A stretch of DNA of 64,000 bases from Paulownia fortunei (GCA_019321725.1 CM033110.1:9603278-9667277); one strand, 5' to 3'; counted from the stretch's first letter, positions 9,652 through 21,560 are shown. The notes: generated by a model from the letters alone, not told the origin. Made by a program: numbers and translations.

Positions 9652-12520
9652 TGTAACACCCCCATTACTATACAACTATATATATATATATATAGTGTAA
9701 TTTAACATGATAGAGCCTGTGTGCATGCATTATTATTTTTTTTTCTGTAATATATTAATAAATAATAAACATTTTCCCACTCACACACTAATATATATAC
9801 CTGTATAGGACCCATAACAATCATAATATTTATATACCCGTGTAAAGAAAAGTTATAAAAGTAACACATAGTATAAATCCAAAAACCTAATACAATAGAC
9901 TATAAAATCAAATAAGTTAACAATCAACCGAACAGGTCGTCATCCATGTATACTGATCCTCAGAACCTGTAGGAACCCCAACAGCTTGCCCAGTAAGTCC
10001 ATGGTATCAAGTATCACCAGACTCACCTACAATGCATAAACTATATGAGCTAACGCTCAGCAAGTAAAGATTATGCATGTCAAAGAATAATCCACAATAT
10101 CAAGTCATGCATCTCAAAATGCTATGCCCACAATGCAATTTTATGCATCAAAATATTTCTCTCAAAATCATTTCTTTCTTGGGCCCTGACCAACGCTACT
10201 ATCCCATGCACCGGAAAAGAGCTCTGTATACCGCCATAATCCAATGGCCAATAATCATATAAGCATGCAAATCCATGCATACTCATACGCATGCAAATCC
10301 ATGCACGCGAACCTGCAAATCCATGCATAAAACCATGCAAATCCATGCATAAAACCATGCAAATCCATGCATTGCTTCGGTGCACTAGTAGTGGTCAGCA
10401 AAATATTTTTCTTTCTCAGAATCACGCCGTGCAATGCAAGATTTATCACAATGCTCGTATATGATGCATGCACGTGCCAATGACAATGCCCATGTATGTA
10501 TGCTCAATGAAGAGCCCTCTACTATGCACATATGATTTATGATATTACATATAATTCACACATCTACTATGTCTATGCATTGTGGTTGCAAATAAATCTT
10601 TACTTACCTTTCACTTGGTTGGTGGCTTAGTCTAAATTTGTTTAGTATTCCTCTCCAACCTTAGATGTAAAATATCCTGTAATATTACCCAACATCAAGC
10701 ACCATTCCCAATTTGGCAAGTTGAAAGCACAAAATCTCATACTAGACCTTAAACACCAAGCTATAAGCTAACAATCAAGCTTTCACAAACTAGAACCCAA
10801 TATAGCCCCTCAAATACCTCAATTTCTCATCTTAAATACATGCAAACATCATGTAATTGAAGTATTATAAATCTAATAGCATGTGCCTAATTGTTAACAG
10901 TCAATAGCAACATGTCTACGTTGAAACATGCTAAGTGATCAAATGTGACAGATTCACATTTTCATATTTTCTTGCTGTCAAGTTTAGTTGCATGATAATT
11001 TTAACATCCCTAAGCATATCCAATCACTCCCAAATTTTTACCACACTTAGAAAACATGTATATAAATGTAACCATATCATATAAGTGCTAAAAATCACGG
11101 ATATAGCTTTCCAAGTTCAGCTCTCTTCACGACATACTGAAACAGATTGTTTCCTACCGTGACAGTTTTGCACACTTCATGACATTAATGGTTTTGGCAC
11201 CATTAAGTATATTCAATCACACCAAAATTTTCACCATACTTAGATAACATATATAAGGATATAACTAGGTCATAATATTACCAAAAATAATGGATTTAGC
11301 TCCCTTAATTCAGTTTCCTTCACAGCACACCAAAACAGATTTTGCTATTTTGGCAGTTTGAGTGTTTCTCCAATATCATTCTCTATTTCAATTTCCAACT
11401 AATAAAACTTCATTCCAATACTCTTAACTCATATATGGTCATGTAAATGGTAATAATTATAGGTTTTATTCAACATACCATACACTTTTGATGCCTAAAA
11501 CACAAGAAAATAGTAAGATGACAGTTTCTTCCACAAGTATTTCCTATTAAGTGTTTGTCATTCAAAACCCTTTCTTTGTGCACCAAAGTCTAACTAAAAA
11601 CTTCCTAACACCTTTATAAGAGATATTTAAAGCTTAATAAACAATAAAACCATTCATAATAATCTGAAAACCAAAGGCAAAACCGTAGATAAGTGTTACC
11701 TATGCAGATTTTGAGGTTAACTTGATGGTAATCACTTCTCCTTTGCTTTTCTTGCTTTTATTTCGACTTGGAATCAATTGGATCACTTGGAGACCTTAAG
11801 GTGTGTGTTTGGAAGATGAAAATGGCTGAAATAAGGGTCTGGTCGTTGTTTAAGGGTGAAGGGTTTGAGGTGTTAGCTTAAGCTTAATAAGAAAGCATGA
11901 GGTGGCAAGTGAATAGAAAATCTGATTTTCTCCCTTATCTTGCAGCCCTAATCTTGTGTGTCTCACCTATTTTTATTTGGTTGTAACCTATCTTAATCAC
12001 CATTCATTCCCATAGGTAATTCCTATGTCCGTTCATTCGATCTCCAAACCGATTCACATCCGATTCCTAAATAAATATCAAGTTTGCATTTCTAAAATCA
12101 TATGCATATATGGGCCTTGTAATAGGACACTTAAATCACATTATATCATGTCTAATATCCCAAGTATGTTAATTTACAAATATATACTTTTGAAATAACT
12201 TGATCAAATCAAATTAAACCGTATAAGCTTACTAGTAACACTTTTAACACTTCTAAAATTATAACCTATATATCCCATCTATATCTAATATTGATCCACC
12301 TCATTTTCTTCTTATTTCAATATAAAATCAACTACTTAGATTACAAACTTCAATAACTAATACCGTGCAAGAGCTTCAGAATTAAGTTTAATATTCAAGA
12401 ATATCGTATAAAATGAAATAAATTATGCAATGTCAATAGAAATGCAAATAGCATATAAAATTAACACGTAATGCATGAATTATATTTGGCCATGTGAGTA
12501 GTACGAGGCTCGGGTATCAC
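9652..12520 (-). repeat. family-2 LTR, 2869 bp
   Basis: The low end is the canonical LTR terminus (TGTAACACCCCC on +), preceded by GCACA at 9647-9651. The high end reads GGCTCGGGTATCAC, one base short of TATCACA, and then runs into a family-1 LTR. No PBS follows the minus-strand 3' end: protease sequence follows directly, so this is not a regular 5' LTR of block B. Internal landmarks: (AT)n near 9677, acceptor-like CTAC (10027), hairpin TGAGCTAACGCTCA (10046-10059), five minisatellite copies (10263-10373) and donor-like ACTTACC (10602-10608). Confidence 0.92.
10263..10373. repeat. ATGCAAATCCATGCA minisatellite, five copies
   Basis: This is the same array as at 4209-4298, with five copies of TGCAAATCCATGCA instead of four; the extra unit carries the ATAAAACCA spacer. 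It shows copy-number change among LTRs of one family. Confidence 0.85.
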
Positions 12521-13386
12521 TTGTATCACAAGAATCATATACTGTTTGTTCATGTTTTAATGTGATTGTTGTTGTTTGTCAAATGATGTAATGTTTGATG
12601 CATTTATGGTTTATGAAGCATGACACTATTAAGAATATAATGAGGTTTTTGAAAAGGAAGTATGGAACTTGATTGATGGTCGGGTAGACAAGGGACGCGG
12701 AGGGACCGGCGGACCCAATAAATGGTGGCAAATACTTGAGGTTGAAAAACCGGTATAGGAAAGCCACAATGAATGAGATAGAATACGGCTAATACCTGAG
12801 GTTGAAAGACCAAGTATGGAAACCCCGTATTAGTTCTCTTATTGGCCAATCATTATGAACAGGTTCCGAAAACTATGGTCTATCGCTATTAGTTAGGTAC
12901 CACACTTCAAGGGCCCTAAAGAATGATTTATGAATGAAAATTATTAAATAGAATATTGCATTTAATAATTTATGAGATGGGCATATATGTTATTTGTTAT
13001 TGCATCAGTTTCATCTTACTAAGTCTTTAGTTCATTAGATTCATGTGATGCAGGTGGAAATGTACAGGTTTAGAGGTTGACTGAGTCTCTAGAGCGGCCG
13101 GACAGAGATTTGTTCATATACCATGCTTCAACCTGTTTTGTAGTTTATTTTGAAAACTCTGTTTTGTTTTTAAATAAGCCGCTCTGTTATGGTTTTGTAA
13201 ACAAATGTACTCAGTTTTGATATATGTATATGGTGTGTTTAAAATGATTCAAGCTCTTTCTCTTATAGCTAAAAATGGGAACTTTTATTAAAAAACCATA
13301 ACTCTAGTAAAGATGAAAAATTAACATTTCTTGACTTAACGGTATCAGCTTGTTTAGGCTCTGCAGTTAGGTTAAGGGGTATTACA
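12521..13386 (+). repeat. family-1 LTR, 3' 866 bp only
   Basis: On the + strand this is the last third of a family-1 LTR, ending GGTTAAGGGGTATTACA. It matches the reverse complement of 30114-30960. The first roughly 1.4 kb are missing at the join with the family-2 LTR. The acceptor-like ATGCAG|GTGG is kept (13051-13055). The conserved hairpin is decayed in both arms (AAGTCTTTAGTTCA), each change being a C-to-T or G-to-A type. Confidence 0.9.
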
Positions 13387-13391
13387 GTTTG

Positions 13392-13403
13392 TGGTATCAG
13401 AGC
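13392..13403 (+). other. primer-binding site, tRNA-Met type
   Basis: TGGTATCAGAGC lies five bases after the LTR end at 13386, as in elements C and D. It is a perfect match to the initiator tRNA-Met 3' end. Confidence 0.9.
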
Positions 13404-13553
13404 GGAGGTTTAGTCGTTCCTGTAGATAGAAGAAGGCATATGAACACATCTTGGTTGGGAAACTTGGTCAACTACTTGTTTATTTGCTTTTATGTTCATT
13501 TGCTTATATTTCATTCCATGTTATTATCATGATTATGTATTTATTATTGGCTA

Positions 13554-13700
13554 ATGAATGGAATGAGATTGGGCAATGCATATCAAGTCATGTCACCAAA
13601 AAGGAAGACAATGGATGATCATGAGGGTAATCATAGTGTGGTGGATAATTTGACTGATCTCATTCAACAACAAACTAGAATGCATGGTGAACAGATACAA
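13554..13700 (+). pseudogene. gag N-terminal fragment, family 1
   Basis: The frame starts [18 protein letters not shown] and stays the same as the D gag through TRMHGEQIQ, 49 codons. It then breaks into unrelated sequence at 13700. The ATG is the same start as in D (36876) and C (58053). It follows LTR and PBS at normal distance, so it is the true 5' end of a family-1 element whose remainder is gone. Element A at 1-3493 is the same family and strand, but lies upstream. Confidence 0.9.
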
Positions 13701-14690
13701 TGGTGGCTCGTGTGGATTGGTCCAACAGGAACAATGGTAAAAAAAAGTGCAAAATAAATTTGACTTTGAGCCTGTCAAATTTATCCTAATGATTTCAACT
13801 AATAATATTGTGTTGTTTCAGCTTTATGTTCCAATAAGTCACATTTCAAGTAATATCTTCTAAACTTTACTTTCTTATATATTTTTGACTTTATCTATAA
13901 TATCTTGATTAGGTTGGGGAAGGGGATAGTTAATATCATGTTTTGCATATTCAATGTGTGTTTTTCTTATTCCTTAAAAAAAAAAATTTCAAACGTGTTT
14001 TCTTTTGGATTATTGAAACCATGAAAAAAGGTAGTAGAGTTAAGGGTAACTTTAACACTCTTGAGACGTACGCCTATATTTGTTTTTTTCATAACATGGC
14101 AAGTTTGTGAAGTTTTTAACAAAAGTCTAAGAATTGTCAAAAAAAAAATTATTGTAGATGTTCTTCCAACTTTAATGATTAAAATTAAGCACGAATAATG
14201 TGGTTGATTGATGATGACTGTTGTTTTGGACTTTGATGTTGTCCTTTGGTTAATATATTTTTGATAATTTTACTCAAATCTTTTTGCACAAATAGTTAAT
14301 GGAGACAAGCATGTCAAAATAGGTAGTTCTTATGCCCTCGCTATAATCATCACTTGGATTTTCGACATGTAGGGGTTAAATGTTATAACTTTTCCTTTTG
14401 GTCTGTCGAGGCGAACGACTAATTGAGCACCACTTGAAAAATGATTAAGGCATTAGGCTTTCTAACACCATGGCCAAATCAGTTTGTTCCTCATGTGATG
14501 TTCCAAGAGAACATTACCTATAGTGAGCCACTTTGAGCCTTTCAATGAATAAGTCTTTTTCTGTGGTAACCATATCTTCTTACCTAGCCTAAATACATTA
14601 TTATCCTACCCTTATTCTAAAAACAATTTGGAGCTTAAGAGACATTCCATTGACAAGGTGAGCTTGTAAAAGAAATTTGGGTTGGAATAG
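13701..14690. other. unassigned AT-rich DNA
   Basis: I see no open frame of note, no LTR ends and no retroelement motif. There are poly-A/T runs near 13978 and 14140. The tail of this stretch resembles non-coding DNA that precedes the candidate LTR at 14691. Confidence 0.5.
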
Positions 14691-15505
14691 AAGATAAGTG
14701 TGGGGGAGTTTCTCTTCTAAAAAATAGAAAAAAAGAAAAAAAGGGCCAGTGTTGAAAATATTATAAGTTGCAACTAAAAATGGGATGTTGCAAAATCAAT
14801 AAGAATGATGAAGAGGGGTCCAATTCAATAACAATAGGCCCGGTGTTGAAATTTGCGGAGTATGAGAATTTTTCATTAATAAACTATGTGTCTCTAATCC
14901 CATGAAGTTTTTAAAACCTTTGTTGCATCCTATCCTTTAAACATCACTACCCTTTATACCCATTACAATCTTTGTTGAAGACCTTTTGATTTCGTGTGAT
15001 GCCTTCAGTGTATTGGAGATTTGTATCAAAGGAAGAGCTTATGATGTTTAACTCTTCCATTAGAGATTGGGTGATGGTTTTTGTGAGGTTCTATGGGATT
15101 TCAATTATTTGAAGCATGGATAGTTTCATCACCATTGACATTAACTATTCATAAACACACTTGAGTATGATTATTGTGGAAATATATTGACTTTTGAATT
15201 ACTAAGGATTATATTCAACACATATTTGATTTCATTTCCTTATTACTTTGTTGCTTTATGAGAATAATAGTTAGAAGTTAGTTATCATAGGTGTTTGTGG
15301 ATATCACTGTTGCAAACTCTTACGAGACTATAACACATCCTTTATGGGCCACCTAGGGGTTTAAAGGCTTGTTGCATATGTTAAATGCAATTGTGATTTC
15401 CTACAAAAGTGAATTAGTTTGGGTTTGTTTTAGGCTTATTGATTACAGCACATTTGAAGTTAATTTGGGGTAAATTTGGAGATAATAATTTAGGTACTCT
15501 TCTAC

Positions 15506-15515
15506 TATAAATAGG
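15506..15515 (+). promoter_or_regulatory. TATA box (TATAAATAGG)
   Basis: TATAAATAGG sits in an otherwise mixed context and is followed 25-40 bp later by a purine-rich leader (GAGAGGGAAAGAAAG). It is the best core-promoter match in the region. No open frame longer than about ten codons follows, so it is more likely the promoter of a retroelement LTR than of a gene. Confidence 0.5.
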
Positions 15516-15795
15516 GGTTTCTATTTGGCATTCAAGATACACAAAAACCCTTAGAGAGGGAAAGAAAGTTTAGGCTAAGTTTTCTAGTAGTAATAGAAAA
15601 ATATTCTCTAGTTTCTCTTCTATTTTTATTCTTTTCTACTTTCATTATGTATTTTTAAATTTTATTTAACTGAGCAAAAATGGTGAACCTCTTGATGGAG
15701 GAAGATGAATAGTTATAAAGGTGCATAATGCTCAGGTATTTTATATTATTATTTTAATTTTTGATTGGAACCCTCCATGTTTTGTAGTAACTTTG

Positions 15796-16130
15796 GATTT
15801 ATGTATCACCAATAGCACAACAACTACTTGGGTTCATTTAGCTTATTATACGGTTCTACTGCACCGACTGCTGACGTAAAATCTTGATTTATTATAGATA
15901 AAGCTGTACATAAATACTTAATCCCATAAATAAGTGTTACGTTAAAACTCTTGTTGTTTTGTGATGATTCTTGATTTATGTATCACCAATGGAACAACAA
16001 ACATTTAAGTTTATGTAACTTATTACAGGTTCTATTCCACCAACTACTAACATGAAACCATGATTCATTGTAGACAGAGGTGTGTATAAATACTTGATCC
16101 CATAAACAAGTATTGGTATTAAGAGATAAG
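15796..16130 (+). repeat. two diverged 177-bp tandem units
   Basis: GATTTATGTATCACCAAT starts both units (15796 and 15973). They share ordered blocks: ACAACAAC/ACAACAAA, CAGGTTCTA or CGGTTCTA, CACCRACTRCT, and TAAATACTTRATCCCATAAA. They are clearly homologous but differ at many positions, so the duplication is old. Confidence 0.75.
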
Positions 16131-16455
16131 TTGCAAATATGAAGACGATATATTGATTACCTTAATGCATGAGCTATTTAATAATATCTTTCCATTAGAA
16201 CCTTCATTATGTATAGATTCTAATAGTGGCTTTTAAAAGAGGTAAAATAAATAAATAATCGTTTCTCTATCCAAAACTCAAGAGCGGATTCCTAATCCTT
16301 AGTTATTTTATTACATTGAATTCTTAGTTATAGCATAAATTTTTTTTTATAATCTAAACCACATTCAAACATCTTTTAAGAAATGTAAACTCAAAAACTT
16401 CAAACAAAGTCCCTATAGATCGATCTTGAACTCTCAAAAAATTTATTACTTGACA

Positions 16456-16897
16456 CCACCTGCACTTGGATTTGCAATTTTAAAGTTGTAGCAATAACGT
16501 AGTGGTGGAAGTATGTATACTTTTTCTTCAAGATCACCATGGATAAAGCTATTTTGGACATCCATTTGATGCAAATGCAAAAACCACTTATTGGCTGCAG
16601 CTATGGAGTGTAAACATCGTACTGTTGTGAGATTAGCAACTGCTGCAAAAGTTTTCCTTTAATATATGCCTTCAATCTACCTATATGCTTTGGAAACTAA
16701 ACGAGCTTTGTATATTTCGATATTCACATCTACCTTATGTTTAATTTTATACACCTAATGACATTCGATTGGCTTCTTCCCTTTAGGCAAGACCATGAAG
16801 GACTAAGTTTCATTTTTTTCTATTGCCCGAATTTCAATATCTATGGTTGCTTTACAATTTTGATCATGCACAACTTGAGAAAAATTAGCTATTTCAA
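16456..16897 (-). pseudogene. Ty1/copia reverse transcriptase fragment
   Basis: On the minus strand broken frames give LPKGKKPIE, YKIKHKVDVNIEIYKARLVSKAY, FAAVANLTTVRCLHSIAAA and LHQMDVQNSFIHGDLEEKVY. These are the RT N-terminal and palm motifs of plant copia elements (the last is the usual LxQMDVKxAFLxGxL block). Several stops interrupt it and the catalytic YVDD is not reached before the edge at 16456. It follows the integrase fragment at 16898 directly, so the integrase end and the linker have been deleted. Confidence 0.8.
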
Positions 16898-17455
16898 TTA
16901 GCTATTATGTTGGGCTTTAGCACAGGTAAAAAAAGATTTCAAAATTGGTTGTGTTTCAAATTTGTATTTCTTAAGATATACCCATGTAAGTCTAAAATAA
17001 TCATCTACAATGGTCAAAAAATAAGAGGCTCCCGTAATTGAAGGGACTATAAAGACACCATATATATCATACTGAATCATCACAAAAAATTTATTAGTTG
17101 AAATAGAACTCAAAATGAAAGGTGATCTTGTCTATTCAGTGAAAGGACAGATTTCACAAACATTACTAAAATCATGAACAATTTCTGGAATTGAAGAAAT
17201 AAGATACTTCATATGCAGTTTAAATGGGAGTCCAAGTCTTTGATGCAAAGTATTTGATGTGATAGAAGTGTTATTGACCAGAATTCTTGGTTTATTGGGT
17301 ATTTGGATTGGAAAATGGTACAGGCCTTCACACATTCTCCCCAAACTAATCCTCTTTCTTGTTGCCAAGTCCTTAATTACAAAAAAATCAGGGTAAAAGG
17401 CAACACAACAATTTAACGCCTTTGTTAAACTGAAATCAAGATTTTGGAACATGAA
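16898..17455 (-). pseudogene. Ty1/copia pre-integrase and integrase fragment
   Basis: On the minus strand the first frame (17452 down) has the protease-end wording DLATRKRISLGRMCEGLYHF and the pre-integrase zinc motif (HQRLGL, later CEICPF; the second His is lost). The second frame has the integrase core start with Asp (YDIYGVFIVPSITGASYFL, TIVDDYFRLTWVYL). Later catalytic residues are absent because the sequence jumps to RT. It is a relic on the opposite strand from copia element H, so a separate element. Confidence 0.82.
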
Positions 17456-17459
17456 GTCA

Positions 17460-17689
17460 AGAATTTGGAATGGGTTTTAAAAATAATAAGATGCTCTTAT
17501 ATGCGTCAAGTTTTTTACTCTAGAATTCTCTATTGCATAATATAAATAAGAGGCCATGTGGTAGTTTTATAACATAATGAGTGAAGTAAGGAAAATAAAA
17601 TTGTAAAAAGAGTGTGCCTTAACAACTCTTGTAAAATTTAATCAATAAAAATTTTATTTTCTTGAATACCATTGTTTTTGCACCCAACA
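17460..17689 (+). repeat. candidate 5' LTR end of copia element H
   Basis: The stretch before the gag of H has a TATA-like ATATAAATAAG near 17540, an AATAAAA-rich stretch near 17645 and ends CACCCAACA, a normal copia LTR terminus. A decayed PBS follows (TTAGTATTCAGAGTC, 17693-17707; compare TGGTATCAGAGC). I cannot fix the 5' end of the LTR and did not find a matching 3' LTR after 27060. Confidence 0.55.
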
Positions 17690-17730
17690 AATTTAGTATT
17701 CAGAGTCGAGGAATAACCAAAATAGCCAAA

Positions 17731-18602
17731 ATGGCATTAAATTCAGCAACTTCATTATTCTCATTTTCACCATGTCAAGTGCCAATCTTTAAACGAGAAC
17801 ATTACGAGTATTGAAGCAACCAAATGCAAACATTCTTCATCTCTTTGGATCTTTGGGATGTGATTGATGATGAGAAGTACAAAGAACCAACCTTAGGGGG
17901 TGAAGAACATAAAAAATTGCAAAAGGAGTTCAAAACGAAAGATGTAATGGCGCTGCGTTATATTCAACAAGGTTTTATTTAATCTATATATCCTTGCATC
18001 TTTGGTGTCAAAATGGCCAAAGATGCTTGGGAAATATTGAATCAAGAATTTCAAGAAATTGAAAAAATGATTGCCTTGAAGCTTCAATCATTATGGAGAG
18101 ACTTTGACAATCTCAAAATGGAAGAATGGGAGTTGGCTCGTGATTTCTCCTCATGAGTCTTGAAGATTGTAAACCAAATCAATAGTTGTGGAGATATGAT
18201 CCAAGATAGAAGGGTCATGGAAAAAGTACTTTGATGTCTCCCTTTAAAGTTCGATCATGTAGCTGCCGTAATTGAAGAATTAATGGACTTGTCTATGATA
18301 ACTATGTACGAATTGACCGGATCACTGTTTGCACATGAACAAAGAATCAATCATTTGGCTAATCAATCAGCTGAACAAGCTTTCCAGTCAAAGCAAGCAT
18401 CAAAATTAGATTTAAATAACCAAGGAGAATACAAAGGAGTCTTAAATCACAAGAAAGGAAAATATGGCAAGTGGAGGCAAAACGGAAAGGAAAGCAATTG
18501 GAAAGGCAAGTCACCACAAAACTCTGGTAATGATCTTACTTGTGTTATTTGCAAATGGTCTAACCATGAATCTAAAGATTTCTTCCATAGATGAAAAAGA
18601 TG
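17731..18602 (+). pseudogene. copia gag (element H)
   Basis: The frame starts at ATG 17731 (MALNSATSLFSFSPC) and gives DLWDVIDDEKYKEP, ALRYIQQGF, KLQSLWRDFDNLKM, IVNQINSCGD and KFDHVAAVIEELMDLS. These are hallmarks of the UBN2-type gag of plant copia elements. Stops interrupt it near 17813, 17980, 18155 and 18232. The zinc knuckle begins CVICKWSNHESKDF with its last Cys changed to Phe. The gag is then cut at 18603-18607 by a solo LTR and resumes at 21561 with IPNNAQKDCWFK. Confidence 0.85.
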
Positions 18603-18607
18603 CAAGA

Positions 18608-21560
18608 TGTAATACCCAAGGCTCACACTACTCACTTGGCCAATATGATTCATACACTACATGCTACTTATATGCTAATTTGCATTAACATCTACATCGC
18701 ATCTTTTATAGCATTCTCAATCATTATACCTCTAATGCTATCACTTGATGTTAGTGGTTGAGATCCTATAACCTAATTAAGTAATTCTATATATAGATAA
18801 GAAAAAGAATAGATTGGTCAATATATTGGATATTCATAGGTTATATGTTATAATTTTAGAAGTGTTAAAGGTGTCACTAGTAAGCTTATATGATTCGATT
18901 CAATTAGATCGAGGTATTTTAAAGGTATGCATCCATAGATGAACATACTTGGGATATTGAACCTGATATTATATGATTTAAGTTTCAGAATACAAGGTCC
19001 ATATGTGTATATAATTTTAGAAATGCAAACTAGATAATCATTTAAGAATCGAGTGTCAATCAGTTTGGAGACCGAATGAACGGTTAAGAAATTAGGGCAA
19101 ACATTTATTATCCGATCATATGAAAATTAAAATAGGTTGTAAATAGATAAATAAATATTGAAAAACACTAGATTGGAGCTGTATAAGGTGTGAAAAATAT
19201 CAGATTTGAACCACCAGTTGACACCTTAAGCTTTGCCACCTCAAGCTTCCACCTCAACCTTTCTTCATTTCTATCATTGAACACGATCATAAACCATTTT
19301 CTGAGCTATTTCACATCCCAAAAATTCATATGGAATTTTATAATTTGCTCTCAAGTAATTCCAAGTAAAGAAAAAAAAGGTGAAGGAAGCAGAAGGAAGT
19401 AGGGAGGAGCAAGTAGGAACTTAAAACTATGCATAGGTAAGTTTAACTCATATTTTTTATTTAAGTTCTTGAATTTTTTTAGGTTTTATGATTTTTAAAT
19501 ATTCTATTATTATTTATAATCATGTTAGGATGTTATTTTTGGTCTTATAATTCACAAAATAAGGATTTTTAGTTGCAAAATCACAATAAAAATCACTAGG
19601 GACAGAAACTGTATACTTGCTGATTTTTGATATTAAAGCTTTATATATGTATAATAACTTGATTAAAACCTGTGTATTTCACCATATATGTGTTTATATA
19701 TGAGTCTAGGTGGTTTATGTAAGTTTAGAGAGGTTACAAATTGAAATATAGTGTGATAATTAAAGAGATGCTCAAACTGTCTTCTTTAAATTTCAGATTC
19801 TGTCCTATGTGAATGGGGTTGGTTTTACAGCAATAAATCCATTAGTTTTGGAATTAATTTTCCCTGGTTGTATCCTTATATATGTTATCTAAGTATGGTG
19901 AAAATTTTGGAGTGATTGGATATACTTAAGGGTGCCAAAACCATTAATGTCATGAAGTGTGCAAAACTATCACGGTAGGAAAACAATCTATTTCAATATG
20001 TCGTGAAGAGAGCTGAACTTGGGAAGCTATATCCATGATTTTTAGAAATTATATGATATATTTACATTGATATACATGTTATCTAAGTGTGGTAAAAATT
20101 TGGGAGTGATTGGATATGTTAGGGATGTCAAAATTATCATGCAACTAAATTGGACAGCAAGTAAATATGAAAATGTGAATCTGTCCCATTTGATAACTTA
20201 GCATATTTCAACCTAGACATGTTGCTATTGAGTTTTAAAAATAAGGTACATGATATTAAAGTTATAATACTTCAATTATATGATGTTTACATGTATTTAA
20301 GATGAGAAATTAAGGTATTGGAGGGACTAGATTGGGTTCTAGTTTGTAAAAGCTTGATTGTTACCTAGATAGCTTGGTGTTTAAGGTCTTAGTATGATAT
20401 TTTATGCTTTCAACTTGTCAAATTGGGCATGGTTGTTGATGTTGGGTAATATTATAGGCTATTTTACATGTAAGATTGGAGAGGAACAATAAACAAATCT
20501 AGACTAAGCCACCAACCAAGTGAAAGGTAAGTAAAGATCTATTTACAACTACAATGCATGACCATAGTATGTCTTGAAGCATTTATACCTAATGTTTTGA
20601 TAATATTAAATTTGACTGAAAGTCTTATGATTCTTGAAACATGTTGAGAGCAAAATGACTTGCATTTCATATTGAGCATACCATTCATGAGCATTTAAAT
20701 GTGCATGCACGTCATATGAGTATAGTGGAGGTTCTTGCATGCACAATATGATTTGAGACATGGTTTTCAGAAAGAAAATATTTTGGTTGGCCACTACTAG
20801 TGTACCGAGGCATGTGAGGCATGCTTATATGATATTTTGGGGAGCCGCGAGTGTTACTTCTTGGAGGATCACAAGGGTTGACAGGGGGTGTGCCTTTGGT
20901 GATCACGAGAGGGTGGACCACTTAACTGTGTCTTTATTGACTCCGGCAGTAGGAAAACTTCTGAAGGATCACAGGGGTGGATCTCTGGTGATCCTAGGAG
21001 ATGACCCTTGGACTGAGTCAATTTGTTTATGGCCATGTGATTATTGATATTATTTAGAGCTCTATCCGGTGCAGAGTAAGTGGGCCAATGGCCCAATAAA
21101 TGAAGTGATTTTTAATAAAAACACTTTAATTTATGAGTACTTAATTTGACACATTCATAGGATCATATCTTGAGACCTCTGGTTTACTGGCTGGCAGTGG
21201 AGCTCCTAAAGGCATTCAAAGATCAATGTACTTGGATGATGATCTGTTGGGCTATTTTGTGGGCTGTGTTTTTGATTTTATACTTATTATATTATATTAG
21301 TGACTTTATCATGTATATTACTTTCAAAACTTCTTTGTGATAGAGAATTTGGGTTTGTGATGGTTTTGATAGACTTGGTTAATATTTAATAACTACCTAT
21401 GTCTATACAGTGTTACAGGATATGAAAGCACTATACTTTTATCAATGTATTATTGAACTGAGTAGAAAAAAAAAGTTATACACATACATACGTGCACAAA
21501 TTATGTTGCACAGGTTATTTATATATATATATTTATACATATTGTTGGGAGGTTGTGACT
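18608..21560 (+). repeat. solo LTR, family 3, 2953 bp
   Basis: It starts TGTAATACCCAAGGC and ends GGGAGGTTGTGACT, a decayed form of the family end GGGAGGATGTAACA. Flanks CAAGA (18603-18607) and TAAGA (21561-21565) form a target duplication with one mismatch, and the copia gag reads on across the gap. No interior is present, so this is the product of LTR-LTR recombination. The donor-like AG|GTAAGT is at 20526-20531. The hairpin and acceptor are missing because of a deletion near 21155, between CATATCT and TGAGACC. It contains the GC-richer block at 20860-21010. Confidence 0.88.

Larger units (their letters stand above)
14691..16455 (+). repeat. candidate Athila/Tat-like LTR remnant
   Basis: Three features suggest an old gypsy LTR of non-chromovirus type. 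AAGTGTGGGGGAG at 14698-14710 resembles the purine-rich tract ahead of Athila/Tat 3' LTRs. A good TATA box followed by leader-like purine-rich sequence lies at 15506-15600. AAGTCCCTATAGATCGATCTTGAAC near 16410 resembles the 'tccctgtggattcgac' wording common near the ends of such LTRs. I find no coding sequence and no TSD. It could instead be an unrelated promoter-bearing repeat. Confidence 0.35.

Noticed and set aside
13392..13403. tRNA gene or tRNA fragment
   Set aside because: Only the 12-base PBS matches tRNA; no cloverleaf around it. The other PBS copies (3560, 37043, 54297, 58204) are the same.
17131..17460. Host gene encoding a secreted or membrane protein on the + strand
   Set aside because: The minus strand clearly reads copia pre-integrase and integrase motifs.
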